Below, one piece after another: positions 8,628 through 18,327 of a stretch of DNA of 64,000 bases (position 1 is the stretch's first letter; each line of letters starts with the position of its first letter). Position numbers and translations under genes: made by a program. Source of the DNA: Peribacillus sp. FSL E2-0218 (GTDB lineage Bacteria > Bacillota > Bacilli > Bacillales > DSM-1321); NCBI RefSeq assembly GCF_037992945.1, contig NZ_CP150304.1, forward strand, positions 1,739,501 through 1,803,500, in the 5' to 3' direction. The notes under the pieces were generated by a model. The model saw only the letters and a program-made list of their open reading frames with translations, had not been told where the DNA came from and did no database searches.

Positions 8628-11600
8628 ATGGATCAAAATCCAAATAGCGGTAGAGAGAGATTTCAACTCTTGCTCCAGCAAATGGGCTTGGTTGAGGATG
8701 CCTTTGTGAATTTTTTCATCGGTGCCGAAATTGATAAGCTCTCGATTGAGAGGGAGTCCAAAACATGGCATTTTGCCTTCAATATACCTGCATTAATACC
8801 TTGCAGCGTTCATACAAGATTTGCCACGCAACTAGAGAGTACTTTTTCCCATATTGCCAAGGTGACCTTCAGCTTGAATGTGGCCAATCCGCAAGTGACG
8901 GAACAACTGATTAAAGAATATTGGAAGAATTGTATTGGGGAGCTCGAAGGCATGTCGCCTGCCCTTTTGTCGCTTCTGAATGAACAAGAGCCCGCAGTCA
9001 ATGGATATAAGCTGATCGTAAGTGCCCGAAATGATACAGAGGCAGGCCAGTTGAAACGGAAATACTCCGGCATCATTTCGAATATATACCAAACCTTTGG
9101 CTTTCCTCCGCTGACCTTGGAGGCGGAAGTGAAGGAAACGGTATCGAATCCTGATTACCAGAAATTCTTGGAAGAGAAACAAAAAGAAGACGCGGAAAAG
9201 GGCCTTGCTGCATTAGTGGAAATGCAGAAGAAGGAATCGGAAAAAGGCAGTGATGATGGCGTATACGATGGTCCCGTTAAAATTGGCTATACGATTAAAG
9301 AAGATGCGGATTTCCGCAGGATCGAACAAATTATCGATGAAGAGCGCAGGATTGCGATTGAAGGCTTCGTCTTTGATGCAGAGGTGCGTGAGCTTCGTAG
9401 CGGGCGCAGTCTTTTGACATTTAAAGTTACCGATTATACAAGTTCGATATTAGTGAAAATGTTTTCGCGTGACAAAGAGGATGCTGCCATTCTTGCCCGT
9501 GTGAAAAAAGGGATGTGGGTACGTGCACAAGGAAGCATCCAAAACGATACATTCGTACGTGACCTGGTGATGATCGCAAATGATATCAATGAAATTTCCA
9601 AGCAAGGCCGCCAGGATAAGGCTCCTGAAGGGGAAAAACGTGTGGAACTGCACATGCACACGCCGATGAGCCAGATGGATGCAGTGACACCTACGTCCGC
9701 ACTTGTTGCGCAGGCTGCAAAATGGGGGCATAGAGCGGTTGCCATCACGGATCATGCAGGTGCACAATCATTCCCTGAAGCTTATAGTGCAGGCAAAAAG
9801 AATGGTATCAAAATCCTTTATGGCGTCGAAGTGAATCTTGTGAATGACGGAGTGCCTATCGTCTATAACGAGGCGCATATATCTTTGGCAGATGCCACCT
9901 ATGTCGTGTTTGACGTCGAGACGACAGGACTTTCAGCCGTTTATGATACGATCATCGAATTTGCTGCAGTGAAAATTCATGACGGCGATATCATCGACCG
10001 CTTCGAGTCATTTGCTAATCCGCATCATCCGTTATCGAACACGACGATAGAGTTGACGGGAATCACCGATGACCTTGTCGAAAACGCCCCTGAAGTCGCA
10101 GAAGTATTGGAGAAGTTCAAGGCATGGGCCGGGGATGCAATCCTGGTTGCCCACAATGCTGCTTTCGATATGGGGTTTTTGAATATTGGCTATAAAAACA
10201 TCGGATATCCTAAGGCTTCCAACCCTGTCCTGGATACATTGGAGCTTGCCCGATTCCTATACCCGGAGTTTAAAAATCACCGATTAAACACATTGTGTAA
10301 AAAGTTCGATATCGATTTGACCCAGCATCACAGGGCCATTTATGATGCCGAAGCCACAGGATACCTTATGCTGAAGATGCTGAAGGATGCAATGGCAAAA
10401 GAAATTACCCATCACGATCAGCTTAATGACAATATGGGTAAAGGAAATGCTTATCAACGTTCCCGCCCATCCCATTGCACATTGATTGCGCAAACGCAGG
10501 CAGGACTAAAAAATCTTTTCAAATTAATATCGATATCACATATTGATTATTATTATCGTGTGCCACGGTTGCCCCGTTCACAGCTCAAGAAATATCGTGA
10601 AGGAATCCTGGTCGGTTCGGGCTGTGATAAAGGGGAAGTATTTGAAGGAATGATGCAAAAGGGCTTCGAGGAAGTCGTCGATATTGCCGAATTTTACGAT
10701 TATCTTGAAATCCACCCGAAGGAAGTTTATCAGCACTTGATTGAGCTGGAGTATGTTCGCGATGATAAATCGTTGGAAACGATCATCTCCAATATCGTCA
10801 AGCTTGGTGAAAAACTGGACAAACCAGTGGTAGCCACAGGGAATGTTCATTATTTGGATCCCAATGATAAAATTTACCGTAAGATCCTCGTGAATTCACA
10901 GGGGGGAGCAAATCCGCTCAATCGTCACAAGCTGCCCGACGTGCATTTCCGGACTACGGATGAGATGCTGCGGGAGTTCTCCTTCCTTGGCGCCGATAAG
11001 GCTAAGGAGGTCGTGGTGGCGAACACGAATAAAATCGCTGATATGATCGAGGATATCAAGCCTATTAAGGATGAACTATATACACCTAAAATTGAAGGTG
11101 CAGAAGAAGAAATGCGCGAGATGAGTTATGGCATGGCAAGGAAGATATATGGGGACAACCTGCCGGAAATCGTGGAAGCCCGTCTTGAGAAAGAATTGAA
11201 AAGCATCATTGGCCATGGGTTTGCCGTCATTTACTTAATCTCCCATAAATTAGTTAAAAAATCGCTGAATGACGGGTATCTCGTTGGTTCCAGGGGCTCT
11301 GTCGGATCATCCTTCGTAGCAACGATGACCGAAATCACAGAGGTAAACCCGCTTCCGCCTCATTATGTATGTCCGGAGTGCAAGAAATCCGAATTCTTCA
11401 ATGACGGATCCGTAGGTTCCGGTTTTGACCTGCCAGATAAAGACTGTCCGGATTGCGGGATCCCATATACTAAAGACGGCCATGACATTCCGTTTGAAAC
11501 CTTCCTTGGATTCAAAGGGGATAAGGTTCCCGATATCGATTTGAACTTCTCCGGTGAATATCAGCCGAAGGCCCATAATTATACGAAGGTCCTATTCGGT

Positions 11601-12950
11601 GAGGAGTATGTATATCGTGCAGGTACGATTGGTACGGTAGCTGAAAAAACGGCTTATGGGTATGTGAAGGGATATTCCGCTGATAACAACATCCACATGC
11701 GCGGGGCTGAAACGGACCGGCTTGTCGCTGGGTGCACGGGTGTGAAACGGACAACGGGACAGCATCCGGGCGGAATCATCGTCGTGCCGGATTATATGGA
11801 TATTTATGATTTCACCCCAATTCAATTCCCGGCGGATGACCGGAATTCCGAGTGGAAAACGACGCACTTCGATTTCCATTCCATCCATGATAATATTTTG
11901 AAACTCGATATACTCGGACATGATGATCCAACTGTCATCCGTATGCTCCAAGATTTGAGCGGCATCGATCCAAAGACCGTTCCAACGGATGATCCTGAAG
12001 TGATGAAAATTTTCAGCAGCACGGAATCATTGGGAGTGACCGAAGACCAGATCATGTGTAAAACGGGTACACTCGGCATTCCCGAATTCGGGACGCGGTT
12101 CGTACGGCAAATGCTTGAGGATACGAAACCTACCACATTCTCCGAGCTTGTCCAGATTTCGGGACTGTCACACGGTACGGATGTATGGCTGAGCAATGCA
12201 CAGGAGCTGATTCACAACCGGATATGTACACTGAGTGAGGTTATTGGGTGCCGGGATGATATTATGGTTTATCTCATTTATCAAGGACTAGAACCTTCCT
12301 TGGCATTCAAGATCATGGAATCGGTGCGGAAAGGGAAAGGTCTATCTGAGGAATTCGAAGAGGAAATGCGCAAAAATGAAGTGCCGGAATGGTATATCGA
12401 TTCATGCAAGAAAATAAAATACATGTTCCCGAAAGCCCATGCTGCAGCCTATGTGTTGATGGCTGTCCGGATTGCTTATTTCAAGGTGCATCTGCCCTTA
12501 TTATATTATGCAGCTTACTTCACGGTGCGTGCCGATGACTTTGAAATCGACGCCATGACTAGAGGATCGCAAGCGATCAAAGCGAAAATGGAAGAAATCA
12601 TGGTTAAGGGATTGGATGCTTCCACAAAGGAAAAGAATACATTGACCGTTCTTGAATTGGCTTTGGAAATGTGTGAACGCGGCTATGCTTTCGCTAAGGT
12701 CGATTTGTACAAATCCAGTGCGGACCAGTTCATAATTGAAGGAAACACTTTGATACCGCCTTTCAATTCGATCCCAGGCCTTGGTACGAATGCTGCCATC
12801 AATATCGTCAACGCACGCAAGAATGGTGAATTCCTTTCGAAGGAAGATCTGCAGCAACGGGGGAAAGTTTCCAAGACCATCCTTGAATATCTTGATAAGC
12901 AAGGATGCCTGGAGTCATTGCCTGAACAAAATCAATTATCCTTATTTTAA
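8628..12950 (+). CDS. polC: DNA polymerase III alpha subunit, PolC type
   Basis: Replicative leading-strand polymerase of Gram-positive bacteria with built-in proofreading. The 1440-residue product shows, in order: an N-terminal domain, an OB fold (about 225-325), a PHP domain (ELHMHTPMSQMDAV, then AITDHAG) split by a DEDD 3'-5' exonuclease (VFDVETTGLS, IYDAEATGYL), a zinc site with CPEC and CPDC, and the palm/fingers with PDIDLNFSG containing catalytic aspartates. The domain order separates PolC from DnaE. It stands alone with its own promoter. Length fits the family. Confidence 0.98.
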   Translation: MDQNPNSGRERFQLLLQQMGLVEDAFVNFFIGAEIDKLSIERESKTWHFAFNIPALIPCSVHTRFATQLESTFSHIAKVTFSLNVANPQVTEQLIKEYWKNCIGELEGMSPALLSLLNEQEPAVNGYKLIVSARNDTEAGQLKRKYSGIISNIYQTFGFPPLTLEAEVKETVSNPDYQKFLEEKQKEDAEKGLAALVEMQKKESEKGSDDGVYDGPVKIGYTIKEDADFRRIEQIIDEERRIAIEGFVFDAEVRELRSGRSLLTFKVTDYTSSILVKMFSRDKEDAAILARVKKGMWVRAQGSIQNDTFVRDLVMIANDINEISKQGRQDKAPEGEKRVELHMHTPMSQMDAVTPTSALVAQAAKWGHRAVAITDHAGAQSFPEAYSAGKKNGIKILYGVEVNLVNDGVPIVYNEAHISLADATYVVFDVETTGLSAVYDTIIEFAAVKIHDGDIIDRFESFANPHHPLSNTTIELTGITDDLVENAPEVAEVLEKFKAWAGDAILVAHNAAFDMGFLNIGYKNIGYPKASNPVLDTLELARFLYPEFKNHRLNTLCKKFDIDLTQHHRAIYDAEATGYLMLKMLKDAMAKEITHHDQLNDNMGKGNAYQRSRPSHCTLIAQTQAGLKNLFKLISISHIDYYYRVPRLPRSQLKKYREGILVGSGCDKGEVFEGMMQKGFEEVVDIAEFYDYLEIHPKEVYQHLIELEYVRDDKSLETIISNIVKLGEKLDKPVVATGNVHYLDPNDKIYRKILVNSQGGANPLNRHKLPDVHFRTTDEMLREFSFLGADKAKEVVVANTNKIADMIEDIKPIKDELYTPKIEGAEEEMREMSYGMARKIYGDNLPEIVEARLEKELKSIIGHGFAVIYLISHKLVKKSLNDGYLVGSRGSVGSSFVATMTEITEVNPLPPHYVCPECKKSEFFNDGSVGSGFDLPDKDCPDCGIPYTKDGHDIPFETFLGFKGDKVPDIDLNFSGEYQPKAHNYTKVLFGEEYVYRAGTIGTVAEKTAYGYVKGYSADNNIHMRGAETDRLVAGCTGVKRTTGQHPGGIIVVPDYMDIYDFTPIQFPADDRNSEWKTTHFDFHSIHDNILKLDILGHDDPTVIRMLQDLSGIDPKTVPTDDPEVMKIFSSTESLGVTEDQIMCKTGTLGIPEFGTRFVRQMLEDTKPTTFSELVQISGLSHGTDVWLSNAQELIHNRICTLSEVIGCRDDIMVYLIYQGLEPSLAFKIMESVRKGKGLSEEFEEEMRKNEVPEWYIDSCKKIKYMFPKAHAAAYVLMAVRIAYFKVHLPLLYYAAYFTVRADDFEIDAMTRGSQAIKAKMEEIMVKGLDASTKEKNTLTVLELALEMCERGYAFAKVDLYKSSADQFIIEGNTLIPPFNSIPGLGTNAAINIVNARKNGEFLSKEDLQQRGKVSKTILEYLDKQGCLESLPEQNQLSLF

Positions 12951-12991
12951 TGTGGGAACGAGTTCCAAAAAGGAAGAAACAGACATGATAT

Positions 12992-13020
12992 TTGCATAAA
13001 TATCTTGATTATGGTATATT
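12992..13020 (+). promoter_or_regulatory. Promoter of the rimP-nusA-infB operon
   Basis: TTGCAT (12992-12997), 17 bp, TATATT (13015-13020), with an extended TGG before the -10. A transcript would start near 13027, placing the hairpin at 13052-13073 in its leader. Confidence 0.7.
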
Positions 13021-13051
13021 TTTATTGGAAATACTAAGAGGAACCAATGGC

Positions 13052-13080
13052 AAGAGTGGGGAAACCCACTCTTTCGTGTT
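13052..13080 (+). promoter_or_regulatory. Attenuator-like hairpin in the nusA operon leader
   Basis: AAGAGTGGG, a GAAA tetraloop and CCCACTCTT form a 9-bp perfect stem followed by TCGTGTTGT, a broken T tract. In B. subtilis the nusA operon is known to be controlled by NusA-stimulated termination in its 5' leader; this weak-U-tract hairpin lies in the right place to do the same. It could also end polC transcripts. Confidence 0.65.
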
Positions 13081-13143
13081 GTATTGACCATTTAATTTTG
13101 AATCCGAAACCAAGCGCATACAACGCACGTATGGAGGAAACAA

Positions 13144-13617
13144 ATGAGTAAAAAGGTAACGGAAGTTGTAGAGGAATTAGCATTACCAATTCTTGAGGAA
13201 TTGCAGCTTGAATTAGTTGAAGTGGAGTATGTGAAGGAAGGTAAAAGCTGGTTCCTTCGAGTATACATTGATAAAGAAACAGGCGTAGATATTGAAGATT
13301 GCGGAAATGTGAGTGAAAAACTCAGTGAAAAGCTTGATGAGGTTGATCCGATTCCACAAAATTATTTTCTCGAAGTTTCATCTCCCGGAGCAGAAAGGCC
13401 TCTGAAAAAAGAGAAGGATTTCCTTAATGCTATCGGTAAAAATGTTTACATAAAAACATACGAGCCCATTTTAGATGAAAAAGAATTCGAAGGAACCCTA
13501 ACCAGTTTCGATGGTAAAGAAGTGACGCTGGAAGTCAGGATCAAGACACGAAAGAAAACGATCGTCATACCATTCGAAAAGGTAGCCAAAGCAAGATTGG
13601 CCATTACCTTCTCTTAA
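13144..13617 (+). CDS. rimP: Ribosome maturation factor RimP
   Basis: Assists 30S subunit assembly. The 157-residue product has the N-terminal alpha/beta domain with LELVEVEYVKEGKSWFLRV followed by YIDKETGVDIEDC, and the SPGAERPL motif before a C-terminal SH3-like domain. GGAGG precedes ATG 13144. First gene of the nusA-infB operon, as in most bacteria. Confidence 0.95.
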   Translation: MSKKVTEVVEELALPILEELQLELVEVEYVKEGKSWFLRVYIDKETGVDIEDCGNVSEKLSEKLDEVDPIPQNYFLEVSSPGAERPLKKEKDFLNAIGKNVYIKTYEPILDEKEFEGTLTSFDGKEVTLEVRIKTRKKTIVIPFEKVAKARLAITFS

Positions 13618-13659
13618 GTCAAGTAAATCATTCATTAAATATCCGTAAGGGGGATCACC

Positions 13660-14790
13660 ATGGGCAATGAGTTATTGGATGCTCTCTATATTTTAGAAAA
13701 CGAAAAAGGAATTTCCAGGGAAGTTTTGATCGACGCGATTGAAGCTGCTCTTATATCGGCATATCGCCGTAACTTTAACCAAGCGCAAAATGTACGTATC
13801 GACTTGAATCTTGGTAAAGGAACGATGCGTGTATTCGCTAGAAAAGACGTTGTTGACGAAGTATTCGATTCGCGTCTGGAAATTTCTGTTGAAGAAGCAA
13901 GAGCAATTGATCCCAACTATCAGTTAGAGGACGTTGTCGAGATGGAAGTTACGCCTAAGGATTTCGGCCGTATCGCTGCTCAAACTGCGAAACAAGTCGT
14001 CACTCAAAGGGTGCGTGAAGCAGAGCGAGGCATCATTTATGCCGAATTCATCGACCGCGAGGAAGATATCATGACTGGCATCGTTCAACGCCAGGATTCC
14101 CGTTTCATCTATGTAAGCCTAGGAAAAATCGAAGCTTTGCTTCCAGTGAATGAGCAAATGCCGAATGAACAATATAAACCCCATGATCGCATCAAAGTTT
14201 TCATCACGAAAGTCGAAAAGACGTCGAAGGGCCCGCAAATTTTTGTATCCCGCTCACATCCTGGACTTTTAAAACGTTTATTCGAAATCGAAGTGCCTGA
14301 AATTTTCGATGGAACGGTGGAAATTAAATCAGTTGCCCGCGAAGCAGGCGACCGTTCGAAGATCTCCGTTCACTCCGATAACGAAGAAGTCGATCCTGTC
14401 GGTTCCTGTGTAGGGCAAAAAGGCCAACGTGTTCAGGCCATCGTCAATGAACTGAAAGGCGAAAAAATCGATATTGTCAAATGGTCGGAGAACCCGGTCA
14501 TTTTCGTAGCGAATGCTTTAAGTCCTTCCAAGGTCCTTGAAGTCATCGTAAAAGAAGAAGAAAAAGCGACGACCGTCATCGTTCCTGATTATCAATTATC
14601 CCTGGCAATTGGTAAGCGTGGACAAAATGCCCGTTTGGCTGCCAAGCTTACTGGCTGGAAAATTGATATCAAGAGTGAAACGGAAGCACGTGAAGCTGGG
14701 ATCTATCCAGTGGAAGAACAAGAATTCCTTTTAAGCAGAGATAGTTATGTTAATGAAGAGGATACAGATTTCGAAGAGGATAACGAGTAA
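13660..14790 (+). CDS. nusA: Transcription termination/antitermination factor NusA
   Basis: Binds RNA polymerase and stimulates pausing and intrinsic termination. The 376-residue product has an N-terminal polymerase-binding domain (1-125), an S1 domain (about 135-200), and two KH domains, with DPVGSCVGQKGQRVQ in KH1 and AIGKRGQNARLAA in KH2. The short acidic tail (ending EEDTDFEEDNE) and lack of the extra C-terminal acidic repeats are normal for Firmicutes. GGGGGATCACC is the SD. Confidence 0.97.
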   Translation: MGNELLDALYILENEKGISREVLIDAIEAALISAYRRNFNQAQNVRIDLNLGKGTMRVFARKDVVDEVFDSRLEISVEEARAIDPNYQLEDVVEMEVTPKDFGRIAAQTAKQVVTQRVREAERGIIYAEFIDREEDIMTGIVQRQDSRFIYVSLGKIEALLPVNEQMPNEQYKPHDRIKVFITKVEKTSKGPQIFVSRSHPGLLKRLFEIEVPEIFDGTVEIKSVAREAGDRSKISVHSDNEEVDPVGSCVGQKGQRVQAIVNELKGEKIDIVKWSENPVIFVANALSPSKVLEVIVKEEEKATTVIVPDYQLSLAIGKRGQNARLAAKLTGWKIDIKSETEAREAGIYPVEEQEFLLSRDSYVNEEDTDFEEDNE

Positions 14791-14807
14791 TCCAGAGGTG
14801 AAAAAAG

Positions 14808-15083
14808 ATGAATAGCCGAAAAAAAATCCCGATGCGCAAATGTGTGGCGACAGGCGAAATGAAGCCGAAGAAGGAACTCATCCGCATCGTTCGATCTAAA
14901 GAAGGGGAAGTCAGCCTTGATCCGACCGGAAAGAAATCGGGAAGGGGAGCTTATTTGACTCTTGATCGGGATATTATCGAGCTGGCCAAAAAGAAAAACG
15001 TGCTGGCTAATCACCTTAGTACCCAAATCGATTCTTCCCTTTATGAACAATTGCTTGAATTAGTGAATAAGGAGAAAAACTAA
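14808..15083 (+). CDS. ylxR: YlxR family RNA-binding protein (RNase P modulator)
   Basis: 91-residue basic protein of family DUF448. Seen: PMRKCVATGEMKPKKELIRI at the start and the GRGAYLT motif near residue 48. In B. subtilis the homologue (also named RnpM) binds and modulates RNase P; this role is taken from the family. It lies between nusA and ylxQ as usual. SD AGAGGTG. Confidence 0.93.
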   Translation: MNSRKKIPMRKCVATGEMKPKKELIRIVRSKEGEVSLDPTGKKSGRGAYLTLDRDIIELAKKKNVLANHLSTQIDSSLYEQLLELVNKEKN

Positions 15084-15088
15084 ACATC

Positions 15089-15394
15089 ATGACCCAACAA
15101 CAACAATGGATGTCTCTATTAGGATTGGCCAATCGAGCACGCAAGCTAATTTCGGGTGAAGAATTAGTGGTTAAAGAGATTAGAAGCGGTAATGCCAAAG
15201 TTGTTATTTTATCCGCGGACGCTTCAAAAAACACTGAAAAAAAAATATCTGATAAGTGCGCATTTTATCAGGTTCCTTTAAAAAGAGTCGAAAGCAGGTC
15301 CATGCTCGGCCATGCGATAGGCAAGGATGCTAGAGTTGCCGTCGCAGTTCTGGATGAAGGTTTTGCACAAAAACTCCGAACGCTGCTCGATTAA
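15089..15394 (+). CDS. ylxQ: L7Ae-family kink-turn RNA-binding protein YlxQ
   Basis: 101-residue L7Ae/L30e/S12e fold protein. It has LGLANRARKLISGEE and a central AKVVILSADASKNTEKKI stretch typical of the YlxQ/YbxF group, which binds kink-turn RNA; its biological target is not known. It begins 5 nt after ylxR inside the operon; the nearest SD (AAGGAG at 15069-15074) is rather far from ATG 15089. Confidence 0.92.
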   Translation: MTQQQQWMSLLGLANRARKLISGEELVVKEIRSGNAKVVILSADASKNTEKKISDKCAFYQVPLKRVESRSMLGHAIGKDARVAVAVLDEGFAQKLRTLLD

Positions 15395-15413
15395 ATTTTA
15401 CGGGGGTGAACGT

Positions 15414-17570
15414 ATGACAAAATTGCGTGTATATGAATATGCAAAACAAAAGAACGTTTCAAGCAAGGATGTAATAAATAAACTTAAAGAAATGAATATA
15501 GAGGTAACAAACCATATGACAGCATTAGACGATTCAACTGTAAATAAATTAAACGATTCAATTAAACCTAAAAACGAAGATAAAAACCAAGCTGCTGAAC
15601 CGAAAGCTAACGCCACCGTTGCAAAATACGAAGCGGAAGCAGATGAGAAAAGCACGGTAAATAAAGAAAAGCTTAAGAAAAAACCACCAGTTAAACCTGT
15701 AGGCACGAAAAAACCGGCAGGCCAGTTTAACCGGAACAGAAATAACAAAAATAAAAATAACAAACAAAGACAACAAGCGCCAGCAGCTCCTGTTACAAAG
15801 CGTAAAGAACGGGAATTGCCAGAGAAAATTACGTTCTATGAGTCTTTGACCGTCATGGAACTTGGAAAAAAACTTCACCGTGAACCTTCAGAAATCATCA
15901 AAAAGCTCTTTATGCTTGGTGTCATGGCTACAATTAACCAAACCTTGGATAAAGACGCGATTGAATTGATTTGTGCTGAGTACGGTGTAGTGGCTGAAGA
16001 GGAAATCCGTGTCGACCTAACCGATCTTGAATCATTGGTGACTGAAGATGCTTCTGAAGATTTGATTGAACGTCCGGCCGTCGTAACGATTATGGGACAC
16101 GTCGACCATGGTAAAACGACATTGCTTGATTCAATTCGCCACACCAAAGTGACGGAAGGCGAAGCTGGCGGAATCACGCAGCACATCGGTGCCTATCAAG
16201 TCAAAGTAAACGATAAGAAAATTACATTCCTTGATACGCCAGGACATGCCGCGTTTACAACAATGCGTGCCCGTGGTGCTCAGGTTACGGATATCACGAT
16301 CCTGGTCGTTGCAGCGGATGATGGCGTTATGCCTCAAACGGTTGAAGCCATCAACCATGCCAAAGCGGCTGAAGTTCCAATTATCGTAGCTGTAAACAAA
16401 ATGGATAAAGAAGCGGCGAACCCAGACCGCGTTATGCAAGAATTGACTGAGCACGGTCTAGTTTCGGAAGCATGGGGCGGAGATACCATTTTCGTACCTA
16501 TTTCGGCTAAAAACGGTGAGGGTATCGACAGCTTGCTTGAAATGATCCTGCTTGTAAGTGAAGTGGAGGAGTATAAAGCGAATCCAACTCGTAAAGCAAA
16601 CGGAACGGTCATCGAAGCTCGCTTGGATAAAGGACGCGGATCTGTTGCGACATTGCTTGTTCAAAACGGTACGTTGAAAATCGGAGATCCAATCGTTATC
16701 GGTAATACGTTCGGACGTGTGCGTGCAATGGTCAATGATCTTGGCCGCCGTGTGAAGGATGCAGGTCCGTCCACACCGGTTGAAATCACTGGATTGAACG
16801 AAGTTCCACAAGCTGGCGATCGTTTCATCGTCTTTGAAGATGAGAAAACGGCCCGTCAAGTTGGGGAAGTTCGTGCGCAAAGGCAGTTGGCTTCACAACG
16901 TAATGAAAAATCCCGTGTAACTCTAGATACATTGTTCGAGCAAATGAAAGAAGGGGAAATTAAGGAATTGAACATCATCTTGAAAGCGGATGTTCAAGGT
17001 TCTGCGGAAGCAGTTGCAGCCTCCCTGAATAAAATAGAAGTGGAAGGCGCTAAAGTGAAGATCATCCACACTGGCGTCGGAGCCATCACGGAGTCTGATA
17101 TCATCCTTGCCACAGCTTCCAACGCGATCGTCATCGGATTTAACGTCCGTCCTGACGTGAATGCGAAGCGTGCAGCTGAATCGGAAAATGTCGATGTCCG
17201 CCTTCACCGCATCATCTATAAAGCGATTGAAGAGATCGAGTCGGCCATGAAAGGGATGCTTGACCCAGAATTCGAAGAAAAAATCATCGGTCAAGCTGAA
17301 GTTCGTACGACGTTCAAAGTATCTAAGGTCGGCACGATTGCCGGTTCATATGTTACTGAAGGGAAAATCACACGCGATAGCGGTATCCGCTTGATTCGTC
17401 AAGGTGTCGTCATTTTCGAAGGTGAAATTGATGCATTGAAACGTTTTAAAGATGACGTTAAAGAAGTGGCAACGAACTATGAGTGCGGGATCACCATTAA
17501 AAATTACAATGACCTTAAAGAAGGCGATGTAATCGAAGCATATGTGATGGAAGAGATCGAGCGTAAATGA
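15414..17570 (+). CDS. infB: Translation initiation factor IF-2
   Basis: GTPase that brings initiator fMet-tRNA to the 30S subunit and promotes subunit joining. 718 residues: IF2N domain at the start (MTKLRVYEYAKQKNVSSKDV), a lysine/proline/asparagine-rich linker (about 65-150), a second IF2N-like domain, the G domain with GHVDHGKTT near residue 228, DTPGH near 274 and NKMD near 328, then domains II-IV. ATG 15414 has GGGGGTGA just upstream; the frame opens earlier inside ylxQ without an SD. Confidence 0.97.
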   Translation: MTKLRVYEYAKQKNVSSKDVINKLKEMNIEVTNHMTALDDSTVNKLNDSIKPKNEDKNQAAEPKANATVAKYEAEADEKSTVNKEKLKKKPPVKPVGTKKPAGQFNRNRNNKNKNNKQRQQAPAAPVTKRKERELPEKITFYESLTVMELGKKLHREPSEIIKKLFMLGVMATINQTLDKDAIELICAEYGVVAEEEIRVDLTDLESLVTEDASEDLIERPAVVTIMGHVDHGKTTLLDSIRHTKVTEGEAGGITQHIGAYQVKVNDKKITFLDTPGHAAFTTMRARGAQVTDITILVVAADDGVMPQTVEAINHAKAAEVPIIVAVNKMDKEAANPDRVMQELTEHGLVSEAWGGDTIFVPISAKNGEGIDSLLEMILLVSEVEEYKANPTRKANGTVIEARLDKGRGSVATLLVQNGTLKIGDPIVIGNTFGRVRAMVNDLGRRVKDAGPSTPVEITGLNEVPQAGDRFIVFEDEKTARQVGEVRAQRQLASQRNEKSRVTLDTLFEQMKEGEIKELNIILKADVQGSAEAVAASLNKIEVEGAKVKIIHTGVGAITESDIILATASNAIVIGFNVRPDVNAKRAAESENVDVRLHRIIYKAIEEIESAMKGMLDPEFEEKIIGQAEVRTTFKVSKVGTIAGSYVTEGKITRDSGIRLIRQGVVIFEGEIDALKRFKDDVKEVATNYECGITIKNYNDLKEGDVIEAYVMEEIERK

Positions 17571-17848
17571 TCGTTGGCTCTGTCCAATGTGAATGCATCA
17601 TCCATGACACCCATTCATTGAAAGAGAAACGAGCCGTGTTGCAGCGTGTCATGACACGGCTTAAGCAAAAGTTCAATATATCGGTAGCCGAAACCGATTT
17701 TCAGGATTTATGGCAGCGGACAAAGATCACGATCGTAACCGTAACATCCTCAAGGAAGGCTACTGAGAGGGAACTTCAAAATGCCCTTAAATTTCTAGAT
17801 TCTTTTCCGGAACTAGAGCGAACAATAACAGATATAGACTGGCTTTAG
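17567..17848 (+). CDS. ylxP: DUF503 family protein YlxP
   Basis: 93-residue conserved protein (DUF503) of unknown function. The ATGA overlap with the infB stop indicates translational coupling. Sequence features: a GSVQCECIIHDTHSLKEKRA start and a predicted ferredoxin-like alpha/beta fold. Always found between infB and rbfA in Bacillus, so a link with translation or ribosome assembly is likely but inferred. Confidence 0.92.
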   Translation: MIVGSVQCECIIHDTHSLKEKRAVLQRVMTRLKQKFNISVAETDFQDLWQRTKITIVTVTSSRKATERELQNALKFLDSFPELERTITDIDWL

Positions 17849-17865
17849 GCTATTGAGGTGATATT

Positions 17866-18234
17866 ATGAGCCTTCGTTCAAATCGTGTTGGCGAACAAAT
17901 GAAAAAAGAGCTGAGTGAAATTATCGGCCGCAAAATAAAAGACCCAAGGATCGGATTTGTAACCGTAACGGACGTTGCGGTTACAGGAGATCTACAACAG
18001 GCAACTGTTTACATTTCCGTTCTGGGTGACCAGGAGCAACGGGAAAAAACACTGCAAGGGCTAGCAAAGGCCAAAGGATTCATGCGTTCAGAAATCGGGC
18101 AAAGAATCCGTCTTCGTAAAACTCCTGAGCTGTTTTTTGAATTTGATGAATCGGTCGATTATGGCAATCGCATCGAGTCATTGATTTCCCAAATCAATTC
18201 AGAGGATAAACCGGCTGAAAAAGACGAAGAATAA
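17866..18234 (+). CDS. rbfA: 30S ribosome-binding factor A
   Basis: KH-like assembly factor acting late in 16S rRNA processing and needed at low temperature. 122 residues with RVGEQMKKELSEIIGRKIKDP at the N-terminus and the SVDYGNRIESLI end. GAGGTGAT SD. Last gene before a strong terminator, so truB-ribF expression needs read-through or another promoter. Confidence 0.95.
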   Translation: MSLRSNRVGEQMKKELSEIIGRKIKDPRIGFVTVTDVAVTGDLQQATVYISVLGDQEQREKTLQGLAKAKGFMRSEIGQRIRLRKTPELFFEFDESVDYGNRIESLISQINSEDKPAEKDEE

Positions 18235-18249
18235 GCAAGCAGTAAAAAG

Positions 18250-18303
18250 GAGGCCGACTCAAAAAGTGCTTTGCACTTCTTGAAGTCGGCCCCTTTTTTT
18301 TTG
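18250..18303 (+). terminator. Terminator after rbfA
   Basis: GGCCGACT pairs with AGTCGGCC, enclosing a further stem AAGTGC/GCACTT, then nine Ts. Very stable; separates rbfA from truB. Confidence 0.9.
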
Positions 18304-18327
18304 AAAATGAATGATGAGGTGACAGCC

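Noticed and set aside
12501..12902. 133-codon minus-strand ORF inside polC
   Set aside because: Antisense shadow of a well-supported polymerase gene; no SD.
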